This document shows positions 17,060-25,211 of a DNA stretch of 32,498 nt, piece after piece. This DNA comes from Cytobacillus horneckiae (lineage in GTDB: Bacteria > Bacillota > Bacilli > Bacillales > Cytobacillaceae), in assembly GCF_002835735.1 (NCBI RefSeq), contig NZ_PISD01000047.1, positions 1-32,498 of the forward strand, given 5' to 3'. The position numbers and the translations under genes are program-made. Under the pieces are notes generated by a model. The model did not search any database and was not told the origin of the DNA. It worked only from the letters and a program-made list of their open reading frames with translations. The first letter of the stretch is position 1, and each line of letters begins with the position of its first letter.

Positions 17060-17235
17060 TATTTTTTCACCTTACTTTCAGTGCTTTTGATGTAGTATCC
17101 GCCCTTCCTCGAATCCATGATAACACCATTGTAAAGAGGCTGACCAATATCACCTTAGGAGTTTTTTACGATATCCACATTTTTATTAAGTTTGAATAGA
17201 ATATAAATGATTCCGTAAACAAGTATATGGCTTGC

Positions 17236-17529
17236 TTACAATGTCCGTTTTGTTGAAAAATTTCTGGGCCAAATCCTGTCGCCATAGTATAAAGAAAACT
17301 CCAAATCAGTATGCTTCTCATGCCAAGTGAATACATTACCAGTACTTGCAATCACAAACTTTGACAGACACTAATTCGTACGACTACGGCCTAATGACAA
17401 CGCTTTCGGATTTTGTTCCATTTTGAAATTCTATGTTCTAAGCAGATGGAAATTCAATAAAAATATATCGTCTCCCTCGAAAACTTCTAATTCATCGAAT
17501 ACAGTAATATTCACCGGAAAATAACAAAG
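17236..17529 (-). pseudogene. Decayed gene of unknown family with two in-frame stops
   Basis: One minus-strand frame between a TGA at 17530 and a TAA at 17236 gives 98 codons broken by two TAG codons. The pieces look like protein: NITVFDELEVFEGDDIFLLN, then NPKALSLGRSRTN, then KFVIASTGNVFTWHEKHTDL and SLYYGDRIWPRNF. I do not recognise the family. It lies in the 720-bp stretch between maa and the AraC-type gene. The remaining parts (17060-17235 and 17530-17783) show no clear feature. Chance openness cannot be excluded. Confidence 0.35.
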
Positions 17530-17783
17530 TCAAATTAAGTATTCCGCTCATTCATTGGTTACGGAACTATTAAGTGAAATTACCTCTATATCTTCAGTGA
17601 GTAGCTTTAAGCAATAATTAAAGTTGTTATAATTACAATAGAATTTCTCATTCTTGGCGTCTTTGGCAAATGGATTGTCGTTCCCTGCTAATTACAGAAA
17701 GACAATATATAAGTAAAATGAAATAACTATCCCGTTAACAGAGCTGGCTGTAATGTGCTGATAGATAGAAAGGTGTAATAGGA

Positions 17784-18797
17784 ATGACTATAAATACTCG
17801 TGTTAGAATACCGGATGGACTTTGGACGGGGCTAAAAAAACTTGGAATTAATGCTCATGATTTGGTTCGAAAAGCAAAAATGCCGCTTACTGTAATCACT
17901 GAACCAGTTGTCACTGTTGACCAATATTACGCATTATGGCAAGCATATTCCGATATCATCGGTGACATGGAAGTTGGAATGCTGCAACTTCCGACAGTAT
18001 TTGAAACAACGCAGTATCCCCCGTCTGTACTGGCAGCTTACCATGCCCGTGATTATCGGGATGCTCTTGAAAGAATGACTCGGTACAAAGAAATGTGTCC
18101 TCCTGAAAAATTACGCATTATGGAGAAAGACACAAATTGTGTAATTGAACTGGAATGGTTTGATACTGAGCATACTGGACCACCCCTACTTGTTGGGACC
18201 ACTCTCGCGTTTTTACTGGAACTTGGACGACGAGGCACCGGTTATTCTATAAAAGCGAAATCAGTGGAATTTACACATTCATTTGATCAAGTACAGGCGC
18301 TTGAAGAATACTTTGGCTGCCCTATCCACATTGGAGCAAAACGTAATAGTCTGACATTGCAAAGAGATGACCTTAATCGTCCTTTTACTTCCTACAACGC
18401 TGACTTACTGGAGATTTTAACACCAGTATTGGAGCAAACATTAGAGGAACAGCAACACAGTCATTCCATAACGGAGATAGTTAAGTGGATATTGAAACGC
18501 AATTTAACAGGAGAACGACTCGACATACAAGATGTAGCAAGTGAGCTCGGCATGAGCGAACGAACCTTACAGCGCCGGCTTACTAATGAAGAAACCCGCT
18601 TTAAGGAGCTGTTAAAGGAAGCCCGTCATGAACAGTCAAAACAGTACTTGGCTAATCCTAATCTAGATATTAAAGAAGTGGCATTTCTTGTTGGATATAA
18701 AGATCAGAGCTCGTTTTATCGAGCCTTTCGAAGTTGGGAAGGTGAAACCCCTTTAAATTGGCGTGCTGAACATGCACTTATAAACGAACTAAATTGA
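17784..18797 (+). CDS. AraC family regulator with Arabinose_bd-type N-terminal domain
   Basis: A 337-residue transcription regulator. Residues 20-210 resemble the sensory domain of OruR/ArgR-type AraC proteins, and the C-terminus (about 235-330) holds the double HTH: IQDVASELGMSERTLQRRL and IKEVAFLVGYKDQSSFYRAF, with the family end TPLNWR. This class is commoner in Gram-negative bacteria, and the gene is less AT-rich than its neighbours, so transfer is possible. AAAGGTG stands upstream. It ends 26 nt before the SDR gene start, in one transcript, and probably controls that operon in response to a small ligand. Confidence 0.88.
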   Translation: MTINTRVRIPDGLWTGLKKLGINAHDLVRKAKMPLTVITEPVVTVDQYYALWQAYSDIIGDMEVGMLQLPTVFETTQYPPSVLAAYHARDYRDALERMTRYKEMCPPEKLRIMEKDTNCVIELEWFDTEHTGPPLLVGTTLAFLLELGRRGTGYSIKAKSVEFTHSFDQVQALEEYFGCPIHIGAKRNSLTLQRDDLNRPFTSYNADLLEILTPVLEQTLEEQQHSHSITEIVKWILKRNLTGERLDIQDVASELGMSERTLQRRLTNEETRFKELLKEARHEQSKQYLANPNLDIKEVAFLVGYKDQSSFYRAFRSWEGETPLNWRAEHALINELN

Positions 18798-18823
18798 TAA
18801 CCAGCTTAAAGGAGAAATGTATC

Positions 18824-19612
18824 TTGGAATTATTAAATAAAACCGCTTTAGTTACCGGCTCAACAAAAGGCATTGGTAAAGCAATAGCAAAAGAATTAGC
18901 TAAAGAAGGAGTTAATATTCTCATAAATGGACGTAATTATGAGGAGGTAGAACGAACTGTACAGGAAATCAAATCAGAATACCCGCTTACTACTCCTCAA
19001 AATGCTGCAGCCGATATTGTGGATGTTCAACAGAGAGAGGAATTATTTAAAAAGTTCCCCAATGTAGACATTTTAATTAACAATATGGGTATTTACGAAA
19101 TCATGCAATACGAGGATGTTACGGATGAAATATGGCAAAAATACTTCGAAACTAACGTCTTAGCCGCAAATGGATTATGTAAACATTATCTTCCAAAAAT
19201 GCTGGACAATAATGATGGACGCATCATCTTTATTGCAAGTGAAGAAGCAGTAATGCCCTCTGGACAAATGCCTCAGTATTGTATGACAAAGTCAATGCTG
19301 CTATCATTGGCAAAAAGCTTGTCTATACTAACAAAAGGAACAGAAGTGACCGTCAATACAATTATGCCTGGACCAACACTTTCTGAAAATGTCCAGGATA
19401 TAATTGAGGGTATTTACAGAAATGAAAACTTAACCTTCTCAGAAAAAGAAAAACAATTCATGGTCAATAATCTGCCACAATCTGAAATACAGCGATTTAT
19501 CAGACCGATTGAAATTGGAAAACTAGCTGCATTCTTATGCAAACCCTATGCATCTGCATTTAGAGGATCACCAATCCGTATGGATGGAGGAATGGTCCCG
19601 ACCATTTTTTAA
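18824..19612 (+). CDS. Short-chain dehydrogenase/reductase (SDR)
   Basis: A classical NAD(P)-dependent SDR of 262 residues. It has the cofactor loop TGSTKGIG (near 9-16), NNMG in place of NNAG (near 88), the Ser of the IASEEA strand, and the catalytic Y-x-x-x-K as YCMTK. The frame opens at a TTG at 18794, but AAAGGAG (18808-18814) lies 9 nt before a second TTG at 18824, which I take as the start. It ends PIRMDGGMVPTIF, the usual SDR tail. The substrate is unknown. It is co-transcribed with the AraC-type regulator upstream. Confidence 0.9.
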   Translation: MELLNKTALVTGSTKGIGKAIAKELAKEGVNILINGRNYEEVERTVQEIKSEYPLTTPQNAAADIVDVQQREELFKKFPNVDILINNMGIYEIMQYEDVTDEIWQKYFETNVLAANGLCKHYLPKMLDNNDGRIIFIASEEAVMPSGQMPQYCMTKSMLLSLAKSLSILTKGTEVTVNTIMPGPTLSENVQDIIEGIYRNENLTFSEKEKQFMVNNLPQSEIQRFIRPIEIGKLAAFLCKPYASAFRGSPIRMDGGMVPTIF

Positions 19613-19639
19613 TCAAAAGAGCTTTCAGAAGGGCAGCCT

Positions 19640-19866
19640 ATTTAATTTGTTATAGCTCTCGTGCAACACTTACCCTTGAAGTAAACTTCCGAATTTATCA
19701 GAGCCTTTCAAAGTTCACGGCAAAGTTCGGAGCGTTTACTTTTACTAACCCTTCACCTAAAAAAAGGCCTCGGTTGGATTCTTTCAATGTCTTTATAATG
19801 GTTTCGGAGCGTACCTCCTAATGCAATTTCTCCCCCGATGTAAGAGATGCTCATTTAATTTGTTAT
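19640..19866. repeat. 14-bp direct repeats bounding a 199-bp segment
   Basis: ATTTAATTTGTTAT occurs at 19640-19653 and 19853-19866, 213 bp apart. TTCGGAGCGT is also repeated inside, at 19726 and 19803. The enclosed segment has no terminal inverted repeats and no clear gene. This accounts for most of the gene-free stretch 19613-19889. It may be the scar of an insertion, or chance. Confidence 0.3.
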
Positions 19867-19889
19867 TACCATAAGTCATTAGACGTTTT

Positions 19890-20027
19890 CTAAATCAATT
19901 CCCATAATTCTCTCACCGTAATATTGAGATATCTATTCCTACTTTTACTGAATATAACATTATCCTTCTTGTAAATTGCCTCGTTTGTAAAATAAAAATA
20001 CTGCCTCATTGGCATCAGACTATTCAT
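19890..20027 (-). CDS. Possible small protein or gene scrap, 45 codons
   Basis: From the ATG at 20027 the minus strand reads MNSLMPMRQYFYFTNEAIYK, then NVIFSKSRNRYLNITVREL and ends WELI at a TAA. The composition looks coding and GTGG lies shortly upstream. It follows the nucleotidyltransferase stop by 10 nt, so it could be a tiny second cistron or a leftover C-terminus. No family is recognised. Confidence 0.3.
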   Translation of the reverse strand: MNSLMPMRQYFYFTNEAIYKKDNVIFSKSRNRYLNITVRELWELI

Positions 20028-20037
20028 TACAACCCCA

Positions 20038-20790
20038 CTATAATTTAAAAGGAATTTTACATTCATATAAAAAGTTGGTACTAGCCCATTCACCCTCACA
20101 CTTAAATAAATTATACACAGCCTCTCGGTCCGTCGGTGGTTCATCTATCCAATTTATCAGAGTACGAATAATTGATTCTTTTTCCGGAAAGTGGTGAATA
20201 AAGACTTCAGACTGTTCATGAAGTCGTGTTGTCCAAATCTGAGAACGTACCATAACCATAGAATAATAGGTTCGAATGAGTTTACGAGCAAAGCCTTGTG
20301 TAAATGTTTTAACATCTTCCATAGTAGCTGTTTCTAATCTTTTTAACGTCCGATTATGAGCTTCATAAATATCATCATTAAAACTGATTGCAATCTCAGA
20401 TGTAAGTTTATACGGACCAAATCGTTCTCCTAAATCCTCTCCATACACACAAATACAGATTTCCTTAAGAAATGCATTTTCGTAATAATTTGAAGGATCA
20501 ACTGTATAGTCGTAATATGCAACCGCTATACCAACATCACGAAATAGAGAGTGATATTTTTGGGACAGTTCTTCAGCCAGCTTCTTTAATTTGTCCAACT
20601 TAATGGAGCTCAATTTGCCGTCTAACAAAGCGATAAGGTCTAAATCTGATTTTTTTACAATCGCATCTCCTCTTGCTACACTACCGTACACATAAACACT
20701 ATGCAATTGTTCATGAAATAAACTTTTAAGACTCTCCACAGATTCTCGAATACAGTTCTTATAGACATCATCAATTTTGTCTTTACTCAC
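20038..20790 (-). CDS. Nucleotidyltransferase domain protein (ANT-like)
   Basis: A cytoplasmic protein of at least 250 residues with the polymerase-beta-like motif YGSVARGDAIVKKSDLDLIAL: G36-S37 and the metal-binding pair D49/D51. A helical C-terminal part (about 130-245) follows. This fold is shared by aminoglycoside adenylyltransferases and by minimal nucleotidyltransferases, so drug modification is possible but unproven. The first usual start in frame is GTG 20790, which has no ribosome site. The frame runs on upstream in protein-like sequence (HLNTGYGLDPDGFIVSDV) to an ATA at 20847 that is 9 nt after a good AAAAAGGAG (20857-20865). The original start was probably ATG there, making 269 residues. 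Confidence 0.8.
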   Translation of the reverse strand: MSKDKIDDVYKNCIRESVESLKSLFHEQLHSVYVYGSVARGDAIVKKSDLDLIALLDGKLSSIKLDKLKKLAEELSQKYHSLFRDVGIAVAYYDYTVDPSNYYENAFLKEICICVYGEDLGERFGPYKLTSEIAISFNDDIYEAHNRTLKRLETATMEDVKTFTQGFARKLIRTYYSMVMVRSQIWTTRLHEQSEVFIHHFPEKESIIRTLINWIDEPPTDREAVYNLFKCEGEWASTNFLYECKIPFKL

Positions 20791-20919
20791 ATCGCTTACA
20801 ATAAATCCATCAGGGTCTAGTCCATATCCTGTATTTAAATGAAATATTTATACCCGCTCCTTTTTCTGTATTTTCCTAATTATATTATAATTATAGTGTG
20901 TGCAGACTAGTTTCCTATT

Positions 20920-20982
20920 CAACTAACCTGCCTCTTTTCTTCCATAAGAAAAGAGCTTCCTTATTTGAGGAAAGCCCCGTTA
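20920..20982 (+). repeat. Dispersed hairpin element, copy A (full)
   Basis: It has the head AACTAACCTGCC, the middle TTCCATAAGAAAA and a hairpin GCTTCCTT/GAGG-A-AAGC followed by CCCC. It shares head, middle and hairpin with copies at 23608 and 31064. It lies between the nucleotidyltransferase and a truncated gene. Confidence 0.75.
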
Positions 20983-20984
20983 CT

Positions 20985-21245
20985 TTAATTAATCTTTACA
21001 TCATACTCATATATTAGGTTTATACACTTCAAGATAGAAACAATAGCATTATTGTATCCAGACATTTTTTCTATCTCTTTTTCATCTGTAAATTCTTCAT
21101 TTTCGAACCGTACTGCAAGTTTATTAATTATATTTAGGTACGAAGGGAAGTGAACTCCCCCGCCACTTAACGCTCTTAAGAGTTGTTTGAAGTAGGTTTT
21201 TTTTGACTTATCACTACTTTTACTAGCAAACGAAAACTGACCGTG
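20985..21245 (-). pseudogene. C-terminal fragment of an unknown protein without a start
   Basis: A minus-strand frame of 87 codons opens after a TAG at 21246-21248 and ends at the TAA at 20985-20987. It reads GQFSFASKSSDKSKKTYFKQ, then LLRALSGGGVHFPSYLNIIN, then KLAVRFENEEFTDEKEIEK and ends YEYDVKIN. The charge pattern and amphipathic helices look like a real protein tail, but the only ATG is late, so it was headless from early on. The family is not recognised. It sits between dispersed element copy A and the ABC transporter operon. Confidence 0.5.
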
Positions 21246-21304
21246 CTACCCTCTTGTTTCAAGAGTTGGTTTTTATCTATCTAAAGCTAATAGGCGTATC
21301 GCTG

Positions 21305-22030
21305 CTATTCTTTCCTTGACTTAGGCTTTAACGAAGCATTTCTCATTATAGGATAGGTTAATAGTAATGCTCCAATTCCACATAAACCTAATAAAGTAAT
21401 GAGAGTCATTCCTAAAGCATCTAAATCCAGTCCCAAAAACCATTCCATACTACTATTCAAATAACCACCATAATACAGAAACATTGCAACAAACGACAAC
21501 AGCATAAGAACGATAATACTTTTACGCATTCCCAATCTAAAATTGATACAGTACAGTAAAAAAGGAACTCCAACAAGAAACAAGCCAAACATGAGATCAA
21601 TCCATAAATACGTAAAGAAATGATATTCGTTTACTAAGAATACTCCAGGGTGTAAGATATATGGGTCGATGTCCCATTGTAGGAATACAGTTTTTAAAAT
21701 AAGTTGCAATACATTTAGAAATAATATACTTAAAACAACACCTAATATACTAACACCATAGAACACTTTGAGGAATTGTGTCCTTGTGCTCCCTAACCCA
21801 ATTGCTACTGGATACAGTGACTTATACCCACCAATTCCAAAGAAAGCAATCAAGAAATAAGCTGGACCTGAAATCGCAGCAACTACATCATCTCCAATTC
21901 CAAATATATAGCCAATAATGAGCCAAACTAATGTCAAGGGAATAGTTATATAGAGAAACACAAGCTTCCCAAAGAAGAAGTATAAGGCATCTTCGGATAC
22001 TAACCGCACCGTTCCGTATAAAGAATTCAT
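21305..22030 (-). CDS. ABC transporter membrane subunit
   Basis: A 241-residue protein with six hydrophobic segments (near 22-42, 52-68, 95-115, 135-155, 168-188 and 208-228). It has no soluble domains, as in the small permeases paired with YtrB-type ATPases in Gram-positive bacteria. It starts 5 nt after the ATPase gene and is third in a GntR-ATPase-permease operon. Such operons often export or sense antimicrobial compounds or cell-wall stress. The substrate is unknown and the sequence itself is not diagnostic. Confidence 0.8.
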   Translation of the reverse strand: MNSLYGTVRLVSEDALYFFFGKLVFLYITIPLTLVWLIIGYIFGIGDDVVAAISGPAYFLIAFFGIGGYKSLYPVAIGLGSTRTQFLKVFYGVSILGVVLSILFLNVLQLILKTVFLQWDIDPYILHPGVFLVNEYHFFTYLWIDLMFGLFLVGVPFLLYCINFRLGMRKSIIVLMLLSFVAMFLYYGGYLNSSMEWFLGLDLDALGMTLITLLGLCGIGALLLTYPIMRNASLKPKSRKE

Positions 22031-22035
22031 CCCTA

Positions 22036-22896
22036 TTATGCCTCCTCTGTTTTATTTAGTAAATAATCTTGAAGCTTTGCTTTTTCAATCGAAAGTCCGT
22101 GTAAGGATGCAATTTCCTTCCACTCGTCATTATATGGTACATCAATCATCACTTTCACACTTGAACCTAATTCGTATATTTCTAATGGTTTTTGTCCATC
22201 TAATATCTTCTCTATCTTGATTTTTTCGCCTGCCAACCATACTCCGTACTCTCTTATCTCATCTATCGTTTCATGTAACAATACTTTTTTATCATGTATA
22301 ACAACAAGTGATTCACATAAAGGTTGTATTTCTTCGATATGATGAGTAGATAAAAGTATTAATCGTGGATGTGCCTCATGACTTTCCCGCAGAGACTGAT
22401 ACATTTTCTTACGCATGCTTGCATCCAATCCATTACTTGGTTCATCAAGAATTGTAATTTCTGCATGACTAGAAATCCCTATGATAAACTGTAGAGCGGA
22501 CTTCATTCCCTTTGACAGCTTGGATACTTTCTTCTTTTCATTTAGTTGAAAGATCTTTAACAATCGTTGTGTCAAATCCTCATCCCAATTGGAGTAAAAA
22601 TAACTTGCAAACCTTAATGCATCTTTCACACTCCAAATGGAACTAAATGGATGATCCTCTTGCATATAACATACATATTGGACAGCTTCTGAACGGTTAT
22701 AAGGAGCCATTCCCATGATTTCAACTTTTCCTTTGTTTGGTTTTTCCTGTCCTGAGAGAAGTTTCATTAGTGTAGTTTTTCCAGCTCCATTACGACCCCA
22801 AATTGCGATAATTTCAGGTTCATTTTCAGTGAAAGAAATATCCTCAAGTACTGACGTCTTTCCGTAACCATAGGTAACATTCTCCACTCGAATCAT
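22036..22896 (-). CDS. ABC transporter ATP-binding protein (YtrB-like)
   Basis: A 286-residue cytoplasmic ATPase. Walker A GRNGAGKTT (34-42), Q-loop Q79, signature LSKGM (127-131, a variant of LSGGQ), Walker B ITILDEP (147-153) and H-loop H185 are all present. A C-terminal extension of about 70 residues follows. Its start overlaps the GntR stop by 4 bases and the permease follows 5 nt after the end. The LSKGM signature and layout agree with the YtrB/EcsA-like drug-export group. Confidence 0.93.
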   Translation of the reverse strand: MIRVENVTYGYGKTSVLEDISFTENEPEIIAIWGRNGAGKTTLMKLLSGQEKPNKGKVEIMGMAPYNRSEAVQYVCYMQEDHPFSSIWSVKDALRFASYFYSNWDEDLTQRLLKIFQLNEKKKVSKLSKGMKSALQFIIGISSHAEITILDEPSNGLDASMRKKMYQSLRESHEAHPRLILLSTHHIEEIQPLCESLVVIHDKKVLLHETIDEIREYGVWLAGEKIKIEKILDGQKPLEIYELGSSVKVMIDVPYNDEWKEIASLHGLSIEKAKLQDYLLNKTEEA

Positions 22897-23261
22897 TTCT
22901 TGACCTCCTCTTTTATTAATTCAATTACTTTATCAACACTCATCCCCAACCGTTTTCCTTCTTCTAGTAGTGGCCAGATATATTCCGTCTTGTAATGTTT
23001 TTTCCTCTCATTTAACAATTTTTCTTTGGCTCCTTCCATAACAAACATGCCAATTCCACGCTTTTTGTATATGATTTCTTCATCAACCAAAGTTTGCAGT
23101 CCTTTCCTTACAGTTGCTCTATTGATGTTATAAAAGTTGGAAATTTCATTTTCAGATGGTACCCTTTCCTCTTCTAATAATTTACCTTCGACAATGTCGA
23201 TTCTTATAATTTGTGCAATTTGCTGAAAGATGGGCATCGACTCATCTAATGTTGGTTTCAA
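22893..23261 (-). CDS. GntR family regulator, YtrA subgroup
   Basis: A short GntR repressor of about 122 residues. A winged HTH (about 8-75) holds VPSENEISNFYNINRATVRKG, followed by a short C-terminal helical dimer region typical of the YtrA class, which has no ligand domain. The frame opens at an ATG at 23279, but AAAGGAG lies inside that stretch and 8 nt before a TTG at 23261 (LKPTLDES...), which is the likely start. It heads the transporter operon it should repress. A matching palindrome lies upstream at 23313. Confidence 0.88.
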   Translation of the reverse strand: MKPTLDESMPIFQQIAQIIRIDIVEGKLLEEERVPSENEISNFYNINRATVRKGLQTLVDEEIIYKKRGIGMFVMEGAKEKLLNERKKHYKTEYIWPLLEEGKRLGMSVDKVIELIKEEVKK

Positions 23262-23312
23262 CAGGAACACTCCTTTCATATCTCTATTCGATCCATGTTG
23301 ATTACCGGTTTA

Positions 23313-23342
23313 GTTGTATACTCATGTAACCAACGATACAAC
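23313..23342. promoter_or_regulatory. Candidate operator of the GntR-ABC operon
   Basis: GTTGTAT (23313-23319) and ATACAAC (23336-23342) are perfect inverted repeats 16 nt apart, about 50-80 nt upstream of the GntR start. YtrA-type repressors bind spaced palindromes of this kind ahead of their own operon. Confidence 0.5.
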
Positions 23343-23424
23343 ATTGTTTTTAAATTGTAAAGGGGTTTTCACCCATATTTATTTTTAGGATTTATCAAAA
23401 TATAATTTGTTAATTACATACGAA

Positions 23425-23466
23425 AAACACTGATATCCGTCCATTAATCGAACAGAATCAGTGTTT
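23425..23466. terminator. Hairpin downstream of the recombinase relic
   Basis: AAACACTGAT (23425-23434) pairs perfectly with ATCAGTGTTT (23457-23466) over a 22-nt loop. On the minus strand it is followed by TTT and on the plus by CTTCTTT. It may be an old terminator. The remainder of 23343-23732 holds dispersed element copy B and no gene. Confidence 0.45.
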
Positions 23467-23607
23467 CTTCTTTATAATCGAATAAGAAACTTATTTCTTA
23501 TCTAAGGGGTAGATCACATAGCCATCAAGTTAAGAAGTATAAAATACCCCAAAATGAAAATTTAAGATTAATATTACCTAGAATAAGTTTTTGCTTCTAT
23601 AGCTTAT

Positions 23608-23671
23608 TGAACTAAACTGCCTTGTTTGAGACATAAGAAAAGAGCTTCCTTATTAAAGGAAAGCCCACGTT
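23608..23671 (+). repeat. Dispersed hairpin element, copy B (full)
   Basis: AACTAAACTGCC, ACATAAGAAAA and the hairpin GAGCTTCCTT...AAGGAAAGC followed by CCA. It is nearly the same as copy A at 20920 and in the same orientation. It lies between the GntR operon and the recombinase relic. Confidence 0.75.
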
Positions 23672-23732
23672 CATTAAAGAAAAATAAAATCATTAGAAAT
23701 ATTTTGTATAATTTTGATCATCATTGTACAAT

Positions 23733-24187
23733 TTAGATAACTTTTTTTGCAAAACCAACGCATTTTTCTAAATAGCCATTATTTTTATAAAACTTATGAG
23801 CACTAATTCTCTCTGGTCGGTTTCCACTATTCAGTCCTATTCCTGTTGCTCCAATTTCCTTTGCCCAACTTTCTGCTTCTTCTAATAGCTGTTTACCTAT
23901 TTCGTCCATGAGATTTTGGATTACCTCGAGTGGAGCCCCATTGTTAATGAGTGTCGTAGCAAAACTATGCCTTAATTGATGAGGATGAATACTAGATGCC
24001 TTAAGCACCTGGGCCACTTTCTCCAAATATAGTTTTAGAGACTCGGTAGAAACCTCTTTGATAGAGATATCTCCAAAGTAATTAATGAGTAATGATAACT
24101 GAATATCATATGCTTTAATGTTTGGCCAGAGTAACCTTGAATTTGTTTATCTACTCTATATAATTGCCATGCTTTTGAGAAAATCAT
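23733..24187 (-). pseudogene. Tyrosine recombinase relic with internal deletion, fused to a GNAT tail
   Basis: From the ATG at 24187 (GGGGG 7 nt upstream) the minus strand reads MIFSKAWQLYRVDKQIQGYS, the start of a XerC/D-like core-binding domain. A frameshift near 24107 leads into AYDIQLSLLINYFGDISIKE and STESLKLYLEKVAQ in the frame of the 97-codon open stretch 24026-23733. Then most of the catalytic domain is missing and the text jumps to IHPHQLRHSFATTLINNGAP (the H-x-L-R-H motif). After EVIQNLM the same frame turns into an acetyltransferase end: GKQLLEEAESWAKEIGATGI, NRPERISAHKFYKNNGY. It lacks the catalytic Tyr. Three breakpoints in one short gene mark repeated rearrangement. Confidence 0.85.
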
Positions 24188-24309
24188 AATTATTCCCCCA
24201 TACTAGATCCTTATAGATATTAGCTTTGTTCTTTTCTAAACCAATCGGTCTGTAAAATACATATTAAGTTGCAAATAAGACATAATTAATAATAATTAGG
24301 AGGGATTTA

Positions 24310-24948
24310 ATGGAGGATATCATCACCATTAGTATAAGAACTACGATTAGTTTTATCGTTATCTTGCTTTTTTATAGACTAACCGGAAAAAAAGAGCTTG
24401 GTGAGATTAGTGTGCTAGATATTGGTATCACTTTAATGATTGCCGATTTAACAACCGAATTTATTATTGAACCAGAAGATAAATTATATATACAAGTACT
24501 TCCTATTGCAGTTCTCATTACAATTCAATATTTACTTTCTTTTATTACAATGAAAAGCAAAAAAGCTCGAGATATCGTTGATGGGGTACCTTCCTTTATT
24601 ATTTGTGAAGGGAAATGCCAGCAAAAAATGATGAAGAAGTTAGGGTATAATTTAGATGATTTATATTTGCAACTTCGCGACAAGGATATTACTGAAATCA
24701 GCGACGTTTCCTATGCTATACTTGAAAGTTCAGGGAATCTCACGGTGTTTTAAAAAACAGAATCGTTTAGCTTACCGGTTATATTAGATGGGGAAATTCA
24801 TGAAAAATACTTACACCTTTTTGATAAGGATGAACAATGGCTCCTAAATGAACTTCGAACTCAAGGGTATCCTGACCCCACTCAGATTTTCGTTTGTTCG
24901 TATAACAAATCACAATTACATGTCGAGCAAATAGATAATACTAATTAA
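24310..24948 (+). pseudogene. DUF421 membrane protein gene with a premature stop
   Basis: AGGAGGG lies 6 nt before the ATG. The first 147 codons give three membrane segments and the DUF421 marks TGKKELGEISVLDIGITLMI, DGVPSFIICEG, LQLRDKDITEISDVSYAILE and NLTVF. A TAA at 24751 then interrupts the frame, but the same frame continues KTESFSLPVILDGEIHEKYL, DEQWLLNELRTQGY and IFVCSYN to a TAA at 24946-24948, the normal second half of the domain. Restored length is 212 residues. It looks like a recent nonsense mutation (one base change from GAA, CAA or AAA). It is related to, but different from, the intact YetF-like gene at 9192. Confidence 0.9.
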
Positions 24949-25151
24949 TAACTAAAAGTTCATAATTGATAATAAGGGTCATCGAAGTTGATTACAAACA
25001 AAATAAATTAAAGAGTTACGAAGGTCTTAGCAAAAATTATCTCTGTAAATCAGGTGGCCAGAAAAGAAGGAAGAAAGAGGGAAGCAATCTATTTCCAGAG
25101 GAACAATAAGATATAGTCAAAATGCTAAAAGATAATAGTCGGGAAATACAG

Positions 25152-25185
25152 AAAAAATGTAACTGAAAGTATCAGTTACGTTTTT
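25152..25185. terminator. Bidirectional terminator
   Basis: GTAACTGA (25159-25166) pairs with TCAGTTAC (25172-25179) over a 5-nt loop, flanked by A6 and T5. It lies 27 nt after the end of the small minus-strand gene at 25212 and can also serve the plus strand. Between 24949 and 25151 I see only a short Lys/Arg-rich coding-like scrap, not called. Confidence 0.75.
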
Positions 25186-25211
25186 CATAGTTTTATGTAT
25201 TTCGTTTCATA

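Noticed and set aside
25060..25170. Short plus-strand coding-like text (FPEEQ, stop, DIVKMLKDNSREIQKK)
   Set aside because: It recalls the start of some transposases, but it is too short, holds a stop and has no start signal, so I did not call it.
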